Shown: piece by piece, positions 33,405 through 45,239 of the stretch
Position numbering within the stretch: position 1 is the first letter of the stretch
Layout of the letters: every line of letters starts with the position of its first letter
Origin: Ectobius pallidus
Taxonomy: Eukaryota; Arthropoda; Insecta; Blattodea; Ectobiidae
Reading direction: 5' to 3'
NCBI GenBank assembly: GCA_964059195.1
Contig: CAXKWD010000003.1
Location: forward strand, 15,482,606-15,546,605
Length of the DNA stretch: 64,000 nt
The notes under the pieces: model-generated
What the model was told of the DNA's origin: nothing
Database searches by the model: none
The model's input: only the letters and a program-made list of their open reading frames with translations
Made by a program: the position numbers and the translations under genes

Positions 33405-33834
33405 TGGCCGGTTTCTATAAACTCGCGAATTACCTATGGGTAAATTATCCAATGGACAGAATTTACACAAAAATAACACCACACAAACACAAATAATTTA
33501 AAGATAGCAATCACATACACTTGTGGCGAGTTTCTAGATAAATGTTCTCTGGATAAATATGAAAATTACAGAAAAAATGTTCCTACAAACTCGGGCTAGA
33601 TCTTTCCAAGGGTAAATCTTCGGGTTAATTTATCCTTTCATGGATGGCTGGATAAAATTTAACCTTTCATAGGATCAATAGTAATATTTAAACAATGAGA
33701 ATCAAAGCCTTCTGAATTAAATTAACTGTACAACTCCAAGGCCTTGCTCATTATATCATTGTAGGTTAAATGGAACTAATTTGTCCATGGATAATTTACC
33801 CATAGGTAATTCACTAGTTTGTAGAAACCGGGCA
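33405..33834. mobile_element. PIF/Harbinger-like MITE, 430 bp
   Basis: The ends 'tggccggtttctataaact' and (inverted) 'tgcccggtttctacaaact' continue inverted for about 48 bp ('gaattacctatgggtaaatt'). TAA flanks at 33402-33404 and 33835-33837. Confidence 0.85.
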
Positions 33835-33837
33835 TAA

Positions 33838-34981
33838 ATCATATCCATAACGATACTAATTTCCATTATGACAACGATTCATAGACCAACAGCCATTTTG
33901 GTACTTAAGAATTTATACCTATTCTTGATACGTTTAGGGCACTAAGTTAAAGGCAACACCGGATAAGCTATGGTTTAATAAGTTAAGGTATAGTCTATAG
34001 TCGCTCAAGAAAATATAACGCAATTTTTGGCCAAATTCGATGCACTGTAACTCTGGAACCAGTTGAGTCTCAGTCACCAAATTTTTATCACACCTTTATA
34101 TCATAAAGAGGTGTTATCTGTATAAATTTCATAATTTTTCACTCAGGCCCTTTTGAGATATTCTACCTCATATATTGCCAAAATACGCTTTTGAGCATTT
34201 TTTAAAAAATGTATAAAAAAAGAGCAAAGTTCTGAAGCTTGAAACTTCTACAGCAAGCAGTCCTATAGTAGATCTATACAAGAAAAAAATTAAGGGTGAG
34301 TCTTTCTTCCTTTTAATAATTTTGCGGCACTAAAACTCCCGTTTTAAGTTAATTTTCAATTTGTAGTTGTGAATTTTTGTCATCACTTTCCTCAATACTT
34401 AAGTAATATTAGCCTATGTTAGAACAAAAATCTAGAGCATTTCATTCTGATAATTTTGGTCTTTATTTTGTCTTGTTATCTATAAAATTAACAGAGTTAC
34501 ATACGTTTGTGCAAAACATGTTTCCGGCCGAAAAACTGTTACAAAGCAAACTTAAAATGGCCGCCAAAAAAAAAAGTATGAGCCTAAAAAAATTTTTACC
34601 GTAGTTTTGAACTCACCTAATATTGGAGAGTAACTGGTAAAAAAATTAGGAAACTCAAAAATGTTGAGCAACAAATTTTATTCAATTTGGTTCATTTCTT
34701 GCATAAACCAATATGTGCCCTGCCAGGGGAAACTCGGCATAATTAGGAGAATAGGATTCTGAGTATTCTAAAGAAAACATACACCTCTGGCCCAACAAAA
34801 CTTATTAATTTTGAAACTCTGTTAAAAAAGTATTATTTATGGTAATTGATCTCCAAAGATGTGAAACAACTATTCCATGTTTTAAACATAAGTTACACAA
34901 TACTGTAATACCATGCTCAAAGTCGCACACTAACAGAATGTGCGACAAAATTATTACACCATAGCAATTATTTATGTTCTC
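33838..34981. repeat. unassigned AT-rich DNA including repeat L
   Basis: 34695-34830 aligns with 24300-24460 (repeat L). 34000-34600 reads like a dispersed repeat but has no partner in the window. Frames 34416-34604 and 34805-35023 show no motif. Confidence 0.4.
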
Positions 34982-35340
34982 CATATTTAAGAATGAAATT
35001 ATTATTTGTACAATCCATTGCATCTTTATTCATGAAATAATATTAATAAATCCAACTCGAGTTGACTTTCATCAGATAAATTCGATCCTGCTATGTCTTA
35101 TATGCACCATTAGTAGCATTGGTTACAACATGGTAACTCGAATCGATTCATGGTTGGTTGATTCATAGCATGCCGTGAACTCGCAGGTGTTAGTTTTGTT
35201 TTTATATAACAAAGTAAGAATGTAATTATTATTTATATAATCCGTTACATTTTATTCATGGAATAGTCTTAATAAATCCAACTCGAGTTGACGAGTTTCA
35301 TCAGATAAATTTGCTCCTGTAGCGTAGTCGCGAATCTATC
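34982..35340 (+). repeat. direct repeat pair of about 130 bp
   Basis: 34982-35110 and 35210-35340 share 'aataaatccaactcgagttg' and 'catcagataaatt'. A related inverted piece is at 54600-54650. Confidence 0.65.
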
Positions 35341-35370
35341 GATAAACTCGTCAACTCTCGTGGGATTACC

Positions 35371-35492
35371 TATGGAAAAAAAAAATTAATAAATAAATCA
35401 TCATTAGTTTTAATAATTTAAATAAAATAAAATGGGATTACCTATGAAAAAAATCATCATTAGTTTTAATAATTTAAATAAAATATTGGCCT
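35371..35492 (+). repeat. tandem duplication of about 60 bp
   Basis: 'gggattacctatg' followed by 'catcattagttttaataatt' occurs twice in succession. Confidence 0.75.
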
Positions 35493-36106
35493 TGTAAACC
35501 AAATTTAAGATTGTCCTCTTTGAAAACTTCAGAGGTAAAGTTTAATAGTTCTTTAATCTAAAAAATTAATATTTTACACGAAAACGTCTTTGCCAAATTA
35601 AGGTCGGGTTCCTCTGGCACGGTCGGAATATATTCAAGGATTAAACCGTGGAAAATGCTTAAAAATGTCTCTGTTCAAACAAAAATGGTAATATTTTTTA
35701 TAGTGGAAATATATTGGCAACGGGGCTAGCGGTACACACTATAGACATGGCCCTCTGTGTTTCATGTAAACACTTTATATCATGAAGTGATGGCAGTGAT
35801 TACTCACAGTTTGTGTGGACTCCTGAGACGGACCCGTCGCCATGGTGACATGAAGTGCTCCGGCACCTGATTTGGAACGCTACTCCCATCTGGCGGCGCT
35901 CCATTGAGACGGCGTTTCCGAGGAACGACACAGTTCCGCACAGATTCGCATCCTGTCAACAAAGCAAGGATCAAGTTAGTGGGAAGGGATCCTCATCACC
36001 TTATAAAATGCATTTTCCATATTTATAGTAGAGTTTTGCATGACATACCCAGGCGGCTTCAAAGAAATAAACCATTAAGTCAGTGTTTCTTTATGTTAAT
36101 TGATCT
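35493..36106. other. unassigned DNA
   Basis: Somewhat less AT-rich around 35820-35990. The frame 35904-36179 begins MRRRFRGTTQFRTDSHPVNK but matches nothing I recognise and ends in repeat G. Confidence 0.35.
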
Positions 36107-36400
36107 GACCAAGTCGGTCTTGGTTTCCGCTTTCCGAAATAAAAGCAACGTTGCAATATTATCCCATTGTTATCACTGATCTCAGTTCTTCCCTTGCTTT
36201 AGTCAATTCACACGTGTTATTGTTTACTGCAACTAGATCTTGCAACCCCGCGTTTCGCTCCACGCGGAGTAGACGAGTAGCTGTCACAGCCGTCACAGGA
36301 CATTCTTAGAATCCGATTGGCTGAGCATGGGTTGCGCTGTCGACAAACTTTTCCTCCTAACAAAAGAAAGCCGCCTAGGTATGCAAAGAACAACTGGACT
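36107..36400 (+). repeat. dispersed repeat G, copy 2
   Basis: Matches 5415-5765 ('ttggtttccgctttcc', 'caattcacacgtgttattgt', 'cccgcgtttcgctccacgcg'). Confidence 0.7.
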
Positions 36401-36429
36401 TTAAACAGTAAATTTTACCACAACTTACA

Positions 36430-36912
36430 TCTTTCTATTATAATCTTCGTGTCACATCTTCGGAAGGTACCTGACCCAAATACATTTTTTTTATCATATT
36501 ACTTTCCGTTTTGGATCTAGGCTGTTCACACAGAGCCAACAAACTTGTTTCTGAAAATAGTTTTTTTTTTTACTTTACTAATTATTTATTGTATTATTTA
36601 TTAATTGTTTATTGTATTATTATTATTGTATTTGTATCATTATTGTATTATTACTGTATTATTGTATTGTATTTTGGCTTTACTAATTATTTATTGTATT
36701 TGTATCATTATTGTATTATTAATGTATTATTGTATCACTGTATTATAGTATATTGTATTGTAGCCTAATAAACTGACGAGACCGACTGCAACTCAAAAAC
36801 TCCTTAAAGATCAATAAAAGCTATCTGTCTATCTATCTTTATGGGACCTTAAAACCTGTATTTATGTTAAAAAAACTTAACTCTACCTGCGATACGGACA
36901 GAGGAAGTAAAA
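36430..36912. repeat. repeat F fragment and LINE-like TATTATTG tail
   Basis: 36440-36540 has the F phrase 'ggtacctgacccaaatac'. 36560-36840 is a 'attgtattattattg' tract ending '(tatc)n', like a LINE 3' end. The F end 'gacagaggaagt' is near 36898. The 85-codon frame 36511-36768 translates the low-complexity tract. Confidence 0.5.
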
Positions 36913-37249
36913 AAAAGTGAAATATTGAAATGAAAATGTTTACTTTAATTTCGATTTATATTTCAATGTAATGTACAAAATTTAAAATATCAAGGAAAAG
37001 CAGGCCTAGATTATAAAACAACTCTCAACTAGTCATCCTTTAATCATAAAATGTGCCACCCGAATAGACCAATGGTCGCAGGTATGCTATCGAAGTAGGC
37101 CATGGCAGGGTATCTAATTAAATCGTAGCTATATTGGAATTCCGTTTCTACCACAAGGTTGAAGATATTGAAGACTGCTTTCTTTTGGGATTATATCCTA
37201 TATTTCTCCAGACCCATGTTACCTCTCCCACCTTGAACTAACGTCAGTC
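36913..37249. other. unassigned DNA
   Basis: Nothing recognised. Confidence 0.4.
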
Positions 37250-37385
37250 ACCTGTTAGCAAGTTCTCGTTTGTTCTTGCCTTCTGGGATAGATGGCAGCT
37301 GATGGCGTACATCAAGTCGAAGCTTGTTCTTGGCCGTTTTCGTAAGACGAACAGATTTTTACTAGGCGAAATGAACCCAATTTAG

Positions 37386-37393
37386 TAGGCCTA
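37386..37393. other. TAGGCCTA gain site (repeat K)
   Basis: 'tttagTAGGCCTAtgata' here; 'tttagTAtaata' at 15158-15169 in copy 1. Confidence 0.8.
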
Positions 37394-37544
37394 TGATATT
37401 AAAATTACCAGCAACAAATTTTATTTTATTTGCAGTACAAGGTACTTTGATTTTCTGCTCAAAGGTTTCAAGATCGTTCCGTGTTCGATATTAATCGATA
37501 GCAAACCTGTGTTATATTGAAAGTTTCGAAATGGATAGAATTAT

Positions 37545-38431
37545 TAGGGCCCGGATTTTTATGTGCTAAAAAACTTAAAAAATATTTATTTCTTATGTGC
37601 TAAAAATGTTTAAAATATGTGCTAAAATTTTAAAAATATGTGCTAAAACTAAAAGAAAAAAATATTTTTTTTTCTGAAAAAGAAACAAAAACACCAGAAT
37701 GTTCGTAACTTACAAGAACAAATTATACTGAAACTCACCAATTGCAGCTAAACATCATATGTAAAATGCTGACTAGTACAGAACAAATGTCATCTCCAGA
37801 GTATGGATCACAAATCCTTAACTATTGTCCGAGAATAATGCCTTATATTGAGAAAAGGAACCTTCTACATCACACGATGTTAACCTTGCATATTTGAAGA
37901 GGCGTTGTATATCACTAACACACACACGATCCAGTTCACTTATGTTTTGGCCTTCCAAAACTTGAGCGACTTTGCAGAGGGCCACCATTTTTCTCAAACA
38001 TACCTTTAAATTTTGTTCTTAGAATCCCCATTTTCGAACCTGAGATAATGTTAAGTTGCCTTTCAGCATACTGTATTTCTTTAACTGAATTACGCGATGT
38101 TGAGATTGGGTTCTGTTCTTCCCCGATAAGCAAGTGCAAGTGAATCACTCTCACCTCATTGCAAGTGAAGCATTTGTGTTGAATTCATTCGAGATACAAA
38201 TTTTTGTTGTAAAATGTTAAAAGAGAATGAGGAAAAGTACTAAAATATTTATTTATGGAGAATATATCGAAAATATTTATTCACATAACTTTTTTTGTAA
38301 AACGTGTGTTTTTATGTGAAATTAAATTTGGAATTTGCGTTTGTCGGGCCTCGATTTGGATATTAAACTTTGTTTTAGGAATGTACGCATCAGGAAAAAA
38401 ACATTTTTTTTACATACAAATCCGGGCCCTA
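37545..38431 (-). mobile_element. hAT element, 887 bp, with 'atgtgctaaaa' words
   Basis: The ends 'tagggcccggatttttatgt' and (inverted) 'tagggcccggatttgtatgt' differ once. Flanks 'agaattat' and 'ataattat' are a 7-of-8 duplication. The subterminal word 'atgtgctaaaa' occurs four times at 37558-37650. Confidence 0.9.
37800..37885 (-). pseudogene. hAT transposase C-terminal relic
   Basis: The minus strand reads VEGSFSQYKALFSDNS and a stop, corresponding to the hAT VER-x-FSQYK-x-LLSDNR core. One changed residue (Arg to Gly) and a premature stop. The frame 37936-38154 upstream may be further decayed transposase but I cannot confirm it. Confidence 0.75.
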
Positions 38432-38499
38432 ATAATTATGATCCATTACGTCACATGTAATAAGCATACAGTATGGTCGAAGAAAAAGTAGATGAATGT

Positions 38500-38990
38500 C
38501 TTTTCGAGTAAATACACAAATTAGTTAATACACATAAATACATACAATATATCATTTTTATCAACTTTTTGTTTCTCTGGGTAAAATATTTTTTAAACAT
38601 AAAGTATAAATAATATAGAAAATCTGAATAATTGAATCTGTTAAGCAAGCATCATAGAATCTCACATAAAAAATTCAGATCAATTTTTTAATATCTGTCG
38701 GAGGAGATAGATTTCAATTTTGATTTTTAAAAAATCAATTAATTTAATCATATTTCAAAAACAAATTGAGATATCAAAATGAAATTTGAAACTTCAACAT
38801 CTGTTTATGTTTAAATAAAGTGTACAAAATTTCAAGTTTCTAGTCCAAATAGTTTAGAAAATCACTCTCAACACTTCGGTCTTCCCTTAAAACAGCATTT
38901 TTAGCGACCTCAAAGTCCGAAGTCTAATTATGAGTGTATTTTCGAGTAAATACACAAACTAGTTAATACACATAAATACATACAAATAAA
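38500..38990. repeat. direct repeat of about 50 bp bracketing a hAT-like end
   Basis: 'ttttcgagtaaatacacaaa' and 'cacataaatacatacaa' occur at 38500-38548 and 38938-38985. A hAT terminus 'cctcaaagtccgaagtcta' (family E) lies just before the second copy. Confidence 0.65.
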
Positions 38991-39790
38991 CTAGTTAATA
39001 CCACGTAGCTAAATGTTTAGAATTCTCTGCGGAGCTAGGATATATCCAACGTTATAAAAGCTTAGGTCCTCCTCGCTTGTGTATAAGCGGTTTTTCGCAG
39101 GATTTAAACTCCAGAGAGTGGGGGTGGATTCAAAGCGCTCCCTCATGTATAATAGTGTAATTGGAGGGAGGCCATCCATAGCGTTATACTATAACCACTC
39201 CCTAAACTTTGTCTGTTTTCAAAAAAATTCCATCACACTACCGTTTCCCTGGCAACCATAATCACTCAGTTTGATTCCAAAGCCCCCTTACGTATTAAAC
39301 GGTGAATTTGAGGTTATTTTTGTATGTGAAGTGAGGTTATGTTCGTATGCAAAGCGTTTAGATAGAAGTAATTTATTTTTTTAAAAATATGTTCGGGGTT
39401 ATTCAACCCACCCACCTTCTTTTCACAATCTCCATACATTTCAAACTCGTTAGTCTAGAAGCCAAGTCGGGTTTTGCTGTATTCTATTCCAAGAACTTTT
39501 TTTTTTCCTCTCTTCTCTTTCCTCCTTTCAAATTCCCTAGACGTCTGCAAGCCTCTGAAACTCCTGCTTCCAGTATCCAATCCCTCAACCTACTCAACTC
39601 AAGGTTCCTGCGAATTTCAGGCACACGATCCTCTAAATCCTAAAGTACAGTCACCACTTTATTAAGAAATTAGTAAAGCCTTGCGAAGCTTTTGCACTTT
39701 GTTCCTTTTGACAAGTGCCTAGGAAATCTGGGCATATGGTTAGGTAAGTTGGTACACACTTATACAGCCGTATACAGTCTTAAGCATAAT
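38991..39790. other. unassigned DNA
   Basis: No gene recognised. Frames 39079-39261 and 39389-39665 lack known motifs; the latter covers a pyrimidine-rich stretch. Confidence 0.4.
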
Positions 39791-39798
39791 ATTATAAT

Positions 39799-40381
39799 TA
39801 GACTTCGGACTTTTAGGTCGCTAGAAATGCTATTTAGGTACCTAAAATAGACTCTAAAAATTCGAAAATAGGTTCTAAAAATCGTAAAATAGTCTCTTAT
39901 AAAATCGTTAAGTTGTCAATTTTCTGAAATATCTCGATTGCAATGCAGAATATTATACTTATTAAAGTCACCATTATTCAATAATTATGATATAACACAG
40001 ATATATACCTATGGTACACAGAATTATATAGACCTATTACTACTATTACTACCATAACAGTCAAAACCTAATCCCTGCGCCCAGAAGCTACGCTTATCAT
40101 ACTGGCATATTCAACCCCTTGTATCCCTCAGTGATTCAGGGAACTAATTTTTTTGATTTTTTGTTTGTTTTTGTTTTCTTTGTTTTCATTTTTTGTTTGT
40201 TACTGGATGCGGGAGTCGGGAGAAAAACACTACATTTTCTTGGGAATTCCAAGGAATTTTTCTACTGAAGACAAAACATACCTTACTATTTAACCACGTC
40301 ACAAATGTGTCATGTACTGCACATTCCGAGCTAAAAATTTAGTACAAACTGAAAATAAATGATAGAATTTATAACAAAAAA
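39799..40381 (-). mobile_element. hAT-like element E, copy 2 (truncated)
   Basis: Starts 'tagacttcggacttttagg' after 'attataat'. Inverse of 12020-12601. It ends where element F begins at about 40382. Confidence 0.7.
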
Positions 40382-41436
40382 TCTGATGTGAAAGTCACAT
40401 AACTTCCTCTGTCCCCAAAAAAGTTAGCAGTATTCACATATCCTTTTACAGAATCGCAAGACACAATTTTATGCTAATTATCCTATAAATGCCTCTTCTT
40501 TCAATGATGCGACTAAAAGCGCAGGCTATATAACAAACTTAAAAAAAAAAGTGACTGCAGACGTTTATTGAACTTTCCGCCGTAAAGAATAATTTCCGAA
40601 ATTTATCGAATATTTCCCTCAGATACTTCTTTACTCTATACCTGGCCAACAATACATCTTTCTCACTTCACATTCTTATATAGAATAAGAGGCCGTGAAA
40701 GAGCGCGTATTCAGTTGTTCATCACGCAAGACAAAATTTCTACAAACAGTGGGTGAACAGTGGGTGGCTTGTAACTACCATCAGAGAATTTTTTCGAAAA
40801 AAAGTTTCAAATAAACGTTTTAGCTCTCAGTAAAAGGAACACATGTGCAAATTTTAAAGAAAATCGTTAGAGCCGTTTTCGAGAAAATCGCGAAAAACGA
40901 AAATTTCTTCATGTAAAGTCCCCTTAAAAATAAGAGAAATTTGTCGCCAATCTTCGAATCACATCTTCAGAAGGTACCTGACCCAAATACGAAATTTTGT
41001 TTTCATACGATTCTCCGTTTCGGAGCTAGCCTGTTCACAAACTTCCACACAGACAGACACACACACAGACATGTTTCCAAAAATAGTATTTTTGGTAGAG
41101 CGGCGGCATGGATAGCCGAAGGTCCTGGGTTCGGGTTCCAGTGTAGAGGAATTTTTCTCATATAATATTCTCATAAATACAAGTTTTGAGGTCTCCTGAA
41201 TCCAAAAATACTATTTTCTTACACATGTGAGTGTGTATGCGTTGGATTCTACAAAGTCTGGCTCTAGAACGGAAAATCGCATGAATATTAAATTTTCTAT
41301 ATGAGTTAGGTACCTTCTGGGGATCTGAGACGAATGGCGACGATTTTATCTTATTTTAATGGCACTTTACATGAAGAAGAGTTCGTTTTTTTGTGAATTT
41401 TTCGAAAAAGGCATTAACGATGTTGTTTACATTTAG

Positions 41437-41669
41437 TGGCAAAAGATAGATTTATGCTGTACCCCAGCCAAGCTCCGGCGTATTGTTAGGTTAGGAACGT
41501 TTATGTTAGGTTAGGAACGTTTATGTTAGTTTAGGAGCAATATACTGAATAGCACGAGGTTTATTATGTCTCACATTGAATTTCTTCTGTGACAAAACCC
41601 TAAACCCCACCTTCCCAGGCGGGCCTCATTAGAGAGGAGCCTAGGGTGCAGCATAAAACTATTTTTTCC
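41437..41669. mobile_element. small hAT-type MITE inside F, 233 bp
   Basis: Flanked by 'acatttag' and 'ccatttag', with inner inverted segments 'atttatgctgtaccc' and (inverted) 'ttttatgctgcaccc'. A 20-bp unit 'ttaggttaggaacgtttatg' is repeated at about 41488-41525. Confidence 0.6.
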
Positions 41670-41834
41670 CCATTTAGTACATAAGATACTTAAGGCAAAG
41701 AGCTAAAACTTTTACACAAAAATTTTTTTCCTACATAAAAATATATGAAGGGTAGTTATAAGCCACCCACTGTTTGTAGAAACTCAATCTTGCATGGTGA
41801 ACAATACAGCTTTATATCAGGTTAAAAGAACTTA

Positions 41835-42040
41835 TTGGTATACGGTTATTTTAACGACGGGGGTGCACTGCAAGTTAGGCCTGTGACCGTCGCATGTGCG
41901 CCGGAATTTTGTTTCGCAGGAGTTCTTTTACATGCTAGTAAATCTACTGACATGGGCCTGCCACATTTATGCACACATAAATGCCATCGACCTAGGCCGG
42001 GACCGCAACCTTGGGTCAAAGGACTGAAAACGCACTTTTT
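41835..42040 (-). mobile_element. tRNA-derived SINE (conserved-core type)
   Basis: On the minus strand: a B-box-like 'ggttgcggtcccggcc', then 'aggtcgatggcatttatgtg', 'tcagtagatttact' and the core 'gcatgtaaaagaactcc' followed by 'caaaattccggcgcac'. This core is a widespread insect SINE type by my recollection. It interrupts an arm of element F. Confidence 0.75.
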
Positions 42041-42301
42041 GCAATATAGCCTATTATTCTATATGAGAATGTGAAGCGAGAAAGATGTATTGCCCATGCT
42101 TAGAGTAAAGAAAATTACTTGAGTGCATTAATCAGATTTTATTTGGGTTGTGTATCCTTCGAGGATGCGATGTGATGTGATAACATTATCTTCATTTTTA
42201 CAACCAATTTAGTCTCTATGAAGAGAAGTTCATACATACTATATTGTATTACGAGGAAAACTTTTATTTGGGCAGAGGAAGTTATGTGTTTCACATCAGA
42301 A

Positions 42302-43084
42302 TTCTCACGGTGCTCTGTGGAAGAATCGTATGAGAGCGCCTCTACCAGAGAAGCTTGCTACATGGACCCGTTTGCCGCCCAACCCCCACCACCATCACTC
42401 CGGATATACTGAACTGATATGTCTTGGGACTTGCCTCACTCTTTTGATAACATTAGCTTGACTTTGTTTGAAGATTATTCGTTTCTGGACTTTAATTTAA
42501 TGATAATTTCTCCATTAGTCATGTAACAGCCAATCTGGTTGCTAGGAAACAACACAACTTGCCCACTGCCTTGTCCCACTACTACAAGCAACTTTTTGAA
42601 CATGCCGATACTCTAATCTTACTAACCTCGGGTCATAGCAGGCCTTGTCTTATGTCCTGAAGTGTTCAACAACTTGTTATAGTAATGTCTGCATATAAAT
42701 CGGCACTCACACACCAACACAAACACTATTTTAAAGCACAAAAACATGCATTCACACACCAATTTACTACCGGCCGCCATTTACGTAAAGCAGTGGTGCC
42801 ACATGCATTAGTAGCCGATCGCTTTTTTTCTCTCATCTGTTTCTCAAACTTCCCTGTCTTTACTGCCGGCAGCGCTAGTGTCTAGAAGAGGAAACTGTAG
42901 TTGGATTTCTTATAAAAAATAACTTTCTACTGTACTCGTGGTCTTCTGCTTTGTATTCCTCTTCTAACAGTAAAATAGAGAACTTCTTTCATTGTGAAGT
43001 CGATTAATGTTAATTAAAGTCGACCTATTTCATGTTATAATATCGACTTTGTTTAATATATATTTCATTGTATGGCCATGTCTT
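42302..43084. other. unassigned DNA
   Basis: Nothing recognised. Frames 42218-42412 and 42685-42885 have no motif. Confidence 0.4.
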
Positions 43085-43640
43085 AAGGGTCGGTCGCGGT
43101 GGTCTAGAGCAATGGTTCCCAAACTATGGGTCGCGACCCACTGGCGGGAAAAATTAAACTTGTTTTCAATATAAGGAAAGAGTGTTTAATTTGAAGAACC
43201 CAAACAAAACTTCCTTAGCTGAAGGAAACTTTTATTGCTACCAAGTACAAAATTAATAACTAAATCTATTTATAAAAACATACATTGAAATAACCTTTAC
43301 CATTTTTATTTCAACTGTGTTTTCTCAGCAGGGCATTTGAACACAATAAAAGTATTGAAAGGCATATGAAAAACATGTGCTGTATTTTATATAGCCTATT
43401 TTGGTTATCGTTATGTAATACTGGGTCGCGAAAAAAAATCTAGGTGAAGGTTGGTCCCAGGACAAAAAATCCTGAACCGCTGATCTAGAGATAGCGTTCC
43501 CGCTTCTAGATCGAAAGGTCGTGCGATCAAACCTCGTCGCGGTCGTTAAATTTTTCAGGATGTATTTTTCTTTTGGGCATTTAAAACCTTTAAAAACGCA
43601 TTCTGCCAAAGTTCCGATCTCTGATATTACCACGTAATTG
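43085..43640 (+). mobile_element. tRNA-like SINE split by a hAT MITE
   Basis: The head 'ggtcggtcgcggtggtctag' continues after the insertion with 'atagcgttcccgcttctag' and a B-box-like 'gtgcgatcaaacc' (43521-43533). Rejoined length about 180 bp. Orientation inferred from A-box then B-box order. Confidence 0.55.
43110..43482. mobile_element. hAT MITE (Charlie-like ends), 373 bp
   Basis: Begins 'caatggttcccaaac' and ends (inverted) 'cagcggttcagg'. 'gtctagag' and 'atctagag' flank it (7 of 8). Contains 'gggtcgcgacccactgg', typical of such elements. The minus frame 43325-43633 crosses the boundary and is not a gene. Confidence 0.8.
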
Positions 43641-43943
43641 TTAATATTAATTATTTTTTATTTTTATCATAATCTGGTTGACAATTTATTTTATAAAATT
43701 AAAATTCTCAGCAATAAGACGTGTATTATAATGTTTCAAACCCTAATTTAGACCATATAATTGTCCGGTAGTAGTCTTGTATTTTATCGTTAATGACCGT
43801 AGGAGTCGGCATGCTGAACGTATGCCTTCCAATTCTGCCATCAGTAAGTGACGCAGAAGCCGGATGGTAGGCCCAGTCCCTTCAGGGATGGATATGGCAC
43901 ATGTAAATGACGTATCAGTAGTATTAATAACAATAATAATGAT
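43641..43943. other. unassigned DNA
   Basis: 'gtcggatggtaggcccat'-like words at 43860-43880 recur at 56546-56565. No gene. Confidence 0.4.
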
Positions 43944-43951
43944 ATAGTAAT

Positions 43952-44221
43952 CAGAGGCGTAACGAGGGGGGTTTTGGGGGTTTGAACCCCCCCCCCATTG
44001 ATTAGAAAAAGGAAAATTGTAAACATTTTTTAAGTCTGCATAAAAATTACTTAATACGAGCATAAAGCGTGGGAAGCTTAAAACTCGTTATTGTGCATCT
44101 TAATTTTCAAAATTTTTCGGGGAAGGACCCCCGAACCCCCCTCTCCCTGGGGGTATACCATACCCCCCAAATCCCCTGGATGTTATAACCCCCCCATATG
44201 GTCGGCCTGGTTACGCCTATG
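43952..44221. mobile_element. G-rich hAT-type MITE, 270 bp
   Basis: The ends 'cagaggcgtaac' and (inverted) 'cataggcgtaacc' have exact 'atagtaat' flanks (43944-43951, 44222-44229). Sister of 26581-26893. The right target copy is shared with the start of the next Helitron. Confidence 0.9.
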
Positions 44222-44228
44222 ATAGTAA

Positions 44229-45220
44229 TCTAATATATAAAGTCGAATGTGTGTTTGTGGGTATGTATGTATGTATGTATGTTTGTTCCTTATACAAATC
44301 TACATTTCTTTACCAATTTACACGGAATTTTGCACACATACCCAGTTAAGCCCGGAAAGTATAGCGGTCAACATTAAAATTGAAACAAATCAGTCCTTCC
44401 CTTGAAAATTATATAATTTCTGAGAATATTATACTAAAAACAATGAAATGCTGTTCAGTTCACATGACAACCGTGTATTGTTTACTTTGATAACATTGGG
44501 CCTTGGCAACTGGACTTTAACTAATTATGATTGAATCGATGCAATATATTGGCGAAAATAATTACTGAAAAATGAATTACACGAAAATAAAGCAAAGTGT
44601 GATGCAGTCACACAACTTTCTCTACCCTAGACATAAGAAATATTTTCTCACTTCACATTTTGATGTAGAATAAGAGGTCGTATTGCAGGTACAACTTAAG
44701 TGTGTGAGTATGCTATATCAGAAGTCGGTAAATAGTCAGTTATCCATAGCTGTAGGCTTTTTATTAGTTGAGATTTATCATAGGCCCTAAGCATGGGATG
44801 GAACATTTTGAGTCCTATACTCGCAGTATATTATGTCCCGGGTTTTAGGGGAGGAAAGTATGAAAGTGATACTGCATTTCTATTTTATTTCAGCTCCGAA
44901 ACCGTTGTATGGTAACATGAGAATGAGAAATAAAATTTTCCGTCAATACAATCTTATGTAATTTATGTTTCTTCTTATTTCAACCCCTCCCAGGCATGAT
45001 GAGTAGAAGCAACGGAATGCAGCATTCGACATCCTCTATGAACCATAAAAAGCTATATCTAGCGTTTTCTGATGGAATAGTTTGATAGATCTTTTTCTTC
45101 ATTTAAAGTTCTACATACATATTATATAAGGACCTAGAGTTTCAAAATCGAAAGTCCTCCATAAGTTAATTTCAAATTACAAAATACAAAGCCCGGGCGA
45201 CGCCGGGCCTTTTCAGCTAG
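44229..45220 (+). mobile_element. Helitron family 1, 992 bp
   Basis: Begins 'TCTAATATATAAAGTCG' after an A, has a (tatg)n stretch near 44262, and ends with hairpin 'cccgggcgacgccggg' and CTAG before a T. No Rep/helicase frame. Confidence 0.88.
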
Positions 45221-45239
45221 TAGTAATATAAATTAATTA

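Larger units (their letters stand above)
37250..38499 (+). repeat. dispersed repeat K, copy 2, split by a hAT
   Basis: 37290-37544 and 38440-38499 match 15060-15204 and 16493-16700. The interruption is exactly the hAT element 37545-38431. TAGGCCTA at 37386-37393 is absent from copy 1. Confidence 0.7.
40382..42301. mobile_element. large fold-back element F, about 1.9 kb
   Basis: The outer ends 'tctgatgtgaaagtcacat' and (inverted) 'tctgatgtgaaacacat' lead into 'aacttcctctg'. Inner blocks are inverted too: 'ctacaaacagtgggtg' near 40741 against 'cacccactgtttgtagaaac' near 41765, and 'aaggtacctgaccc' against 'gttaggtaccttctgggga'. The turn lies about 41060-41220. The right arm carries two later insertions. 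No transposase. Confidence 0.75.

Noticed and set aside
35904..36179. Candidate host exon (91 codons, basic start)
   Set aside because: No recognised domain, no clear splice context, and the 3' half is dispersed repeat G.
41487..41525. TTAGGTTAGG as insect telomeric repeat
   Set aside because: Only two TTAGG units occur, inside a 20-bp duplicated unit within a small MITE; there is no telomeric array.
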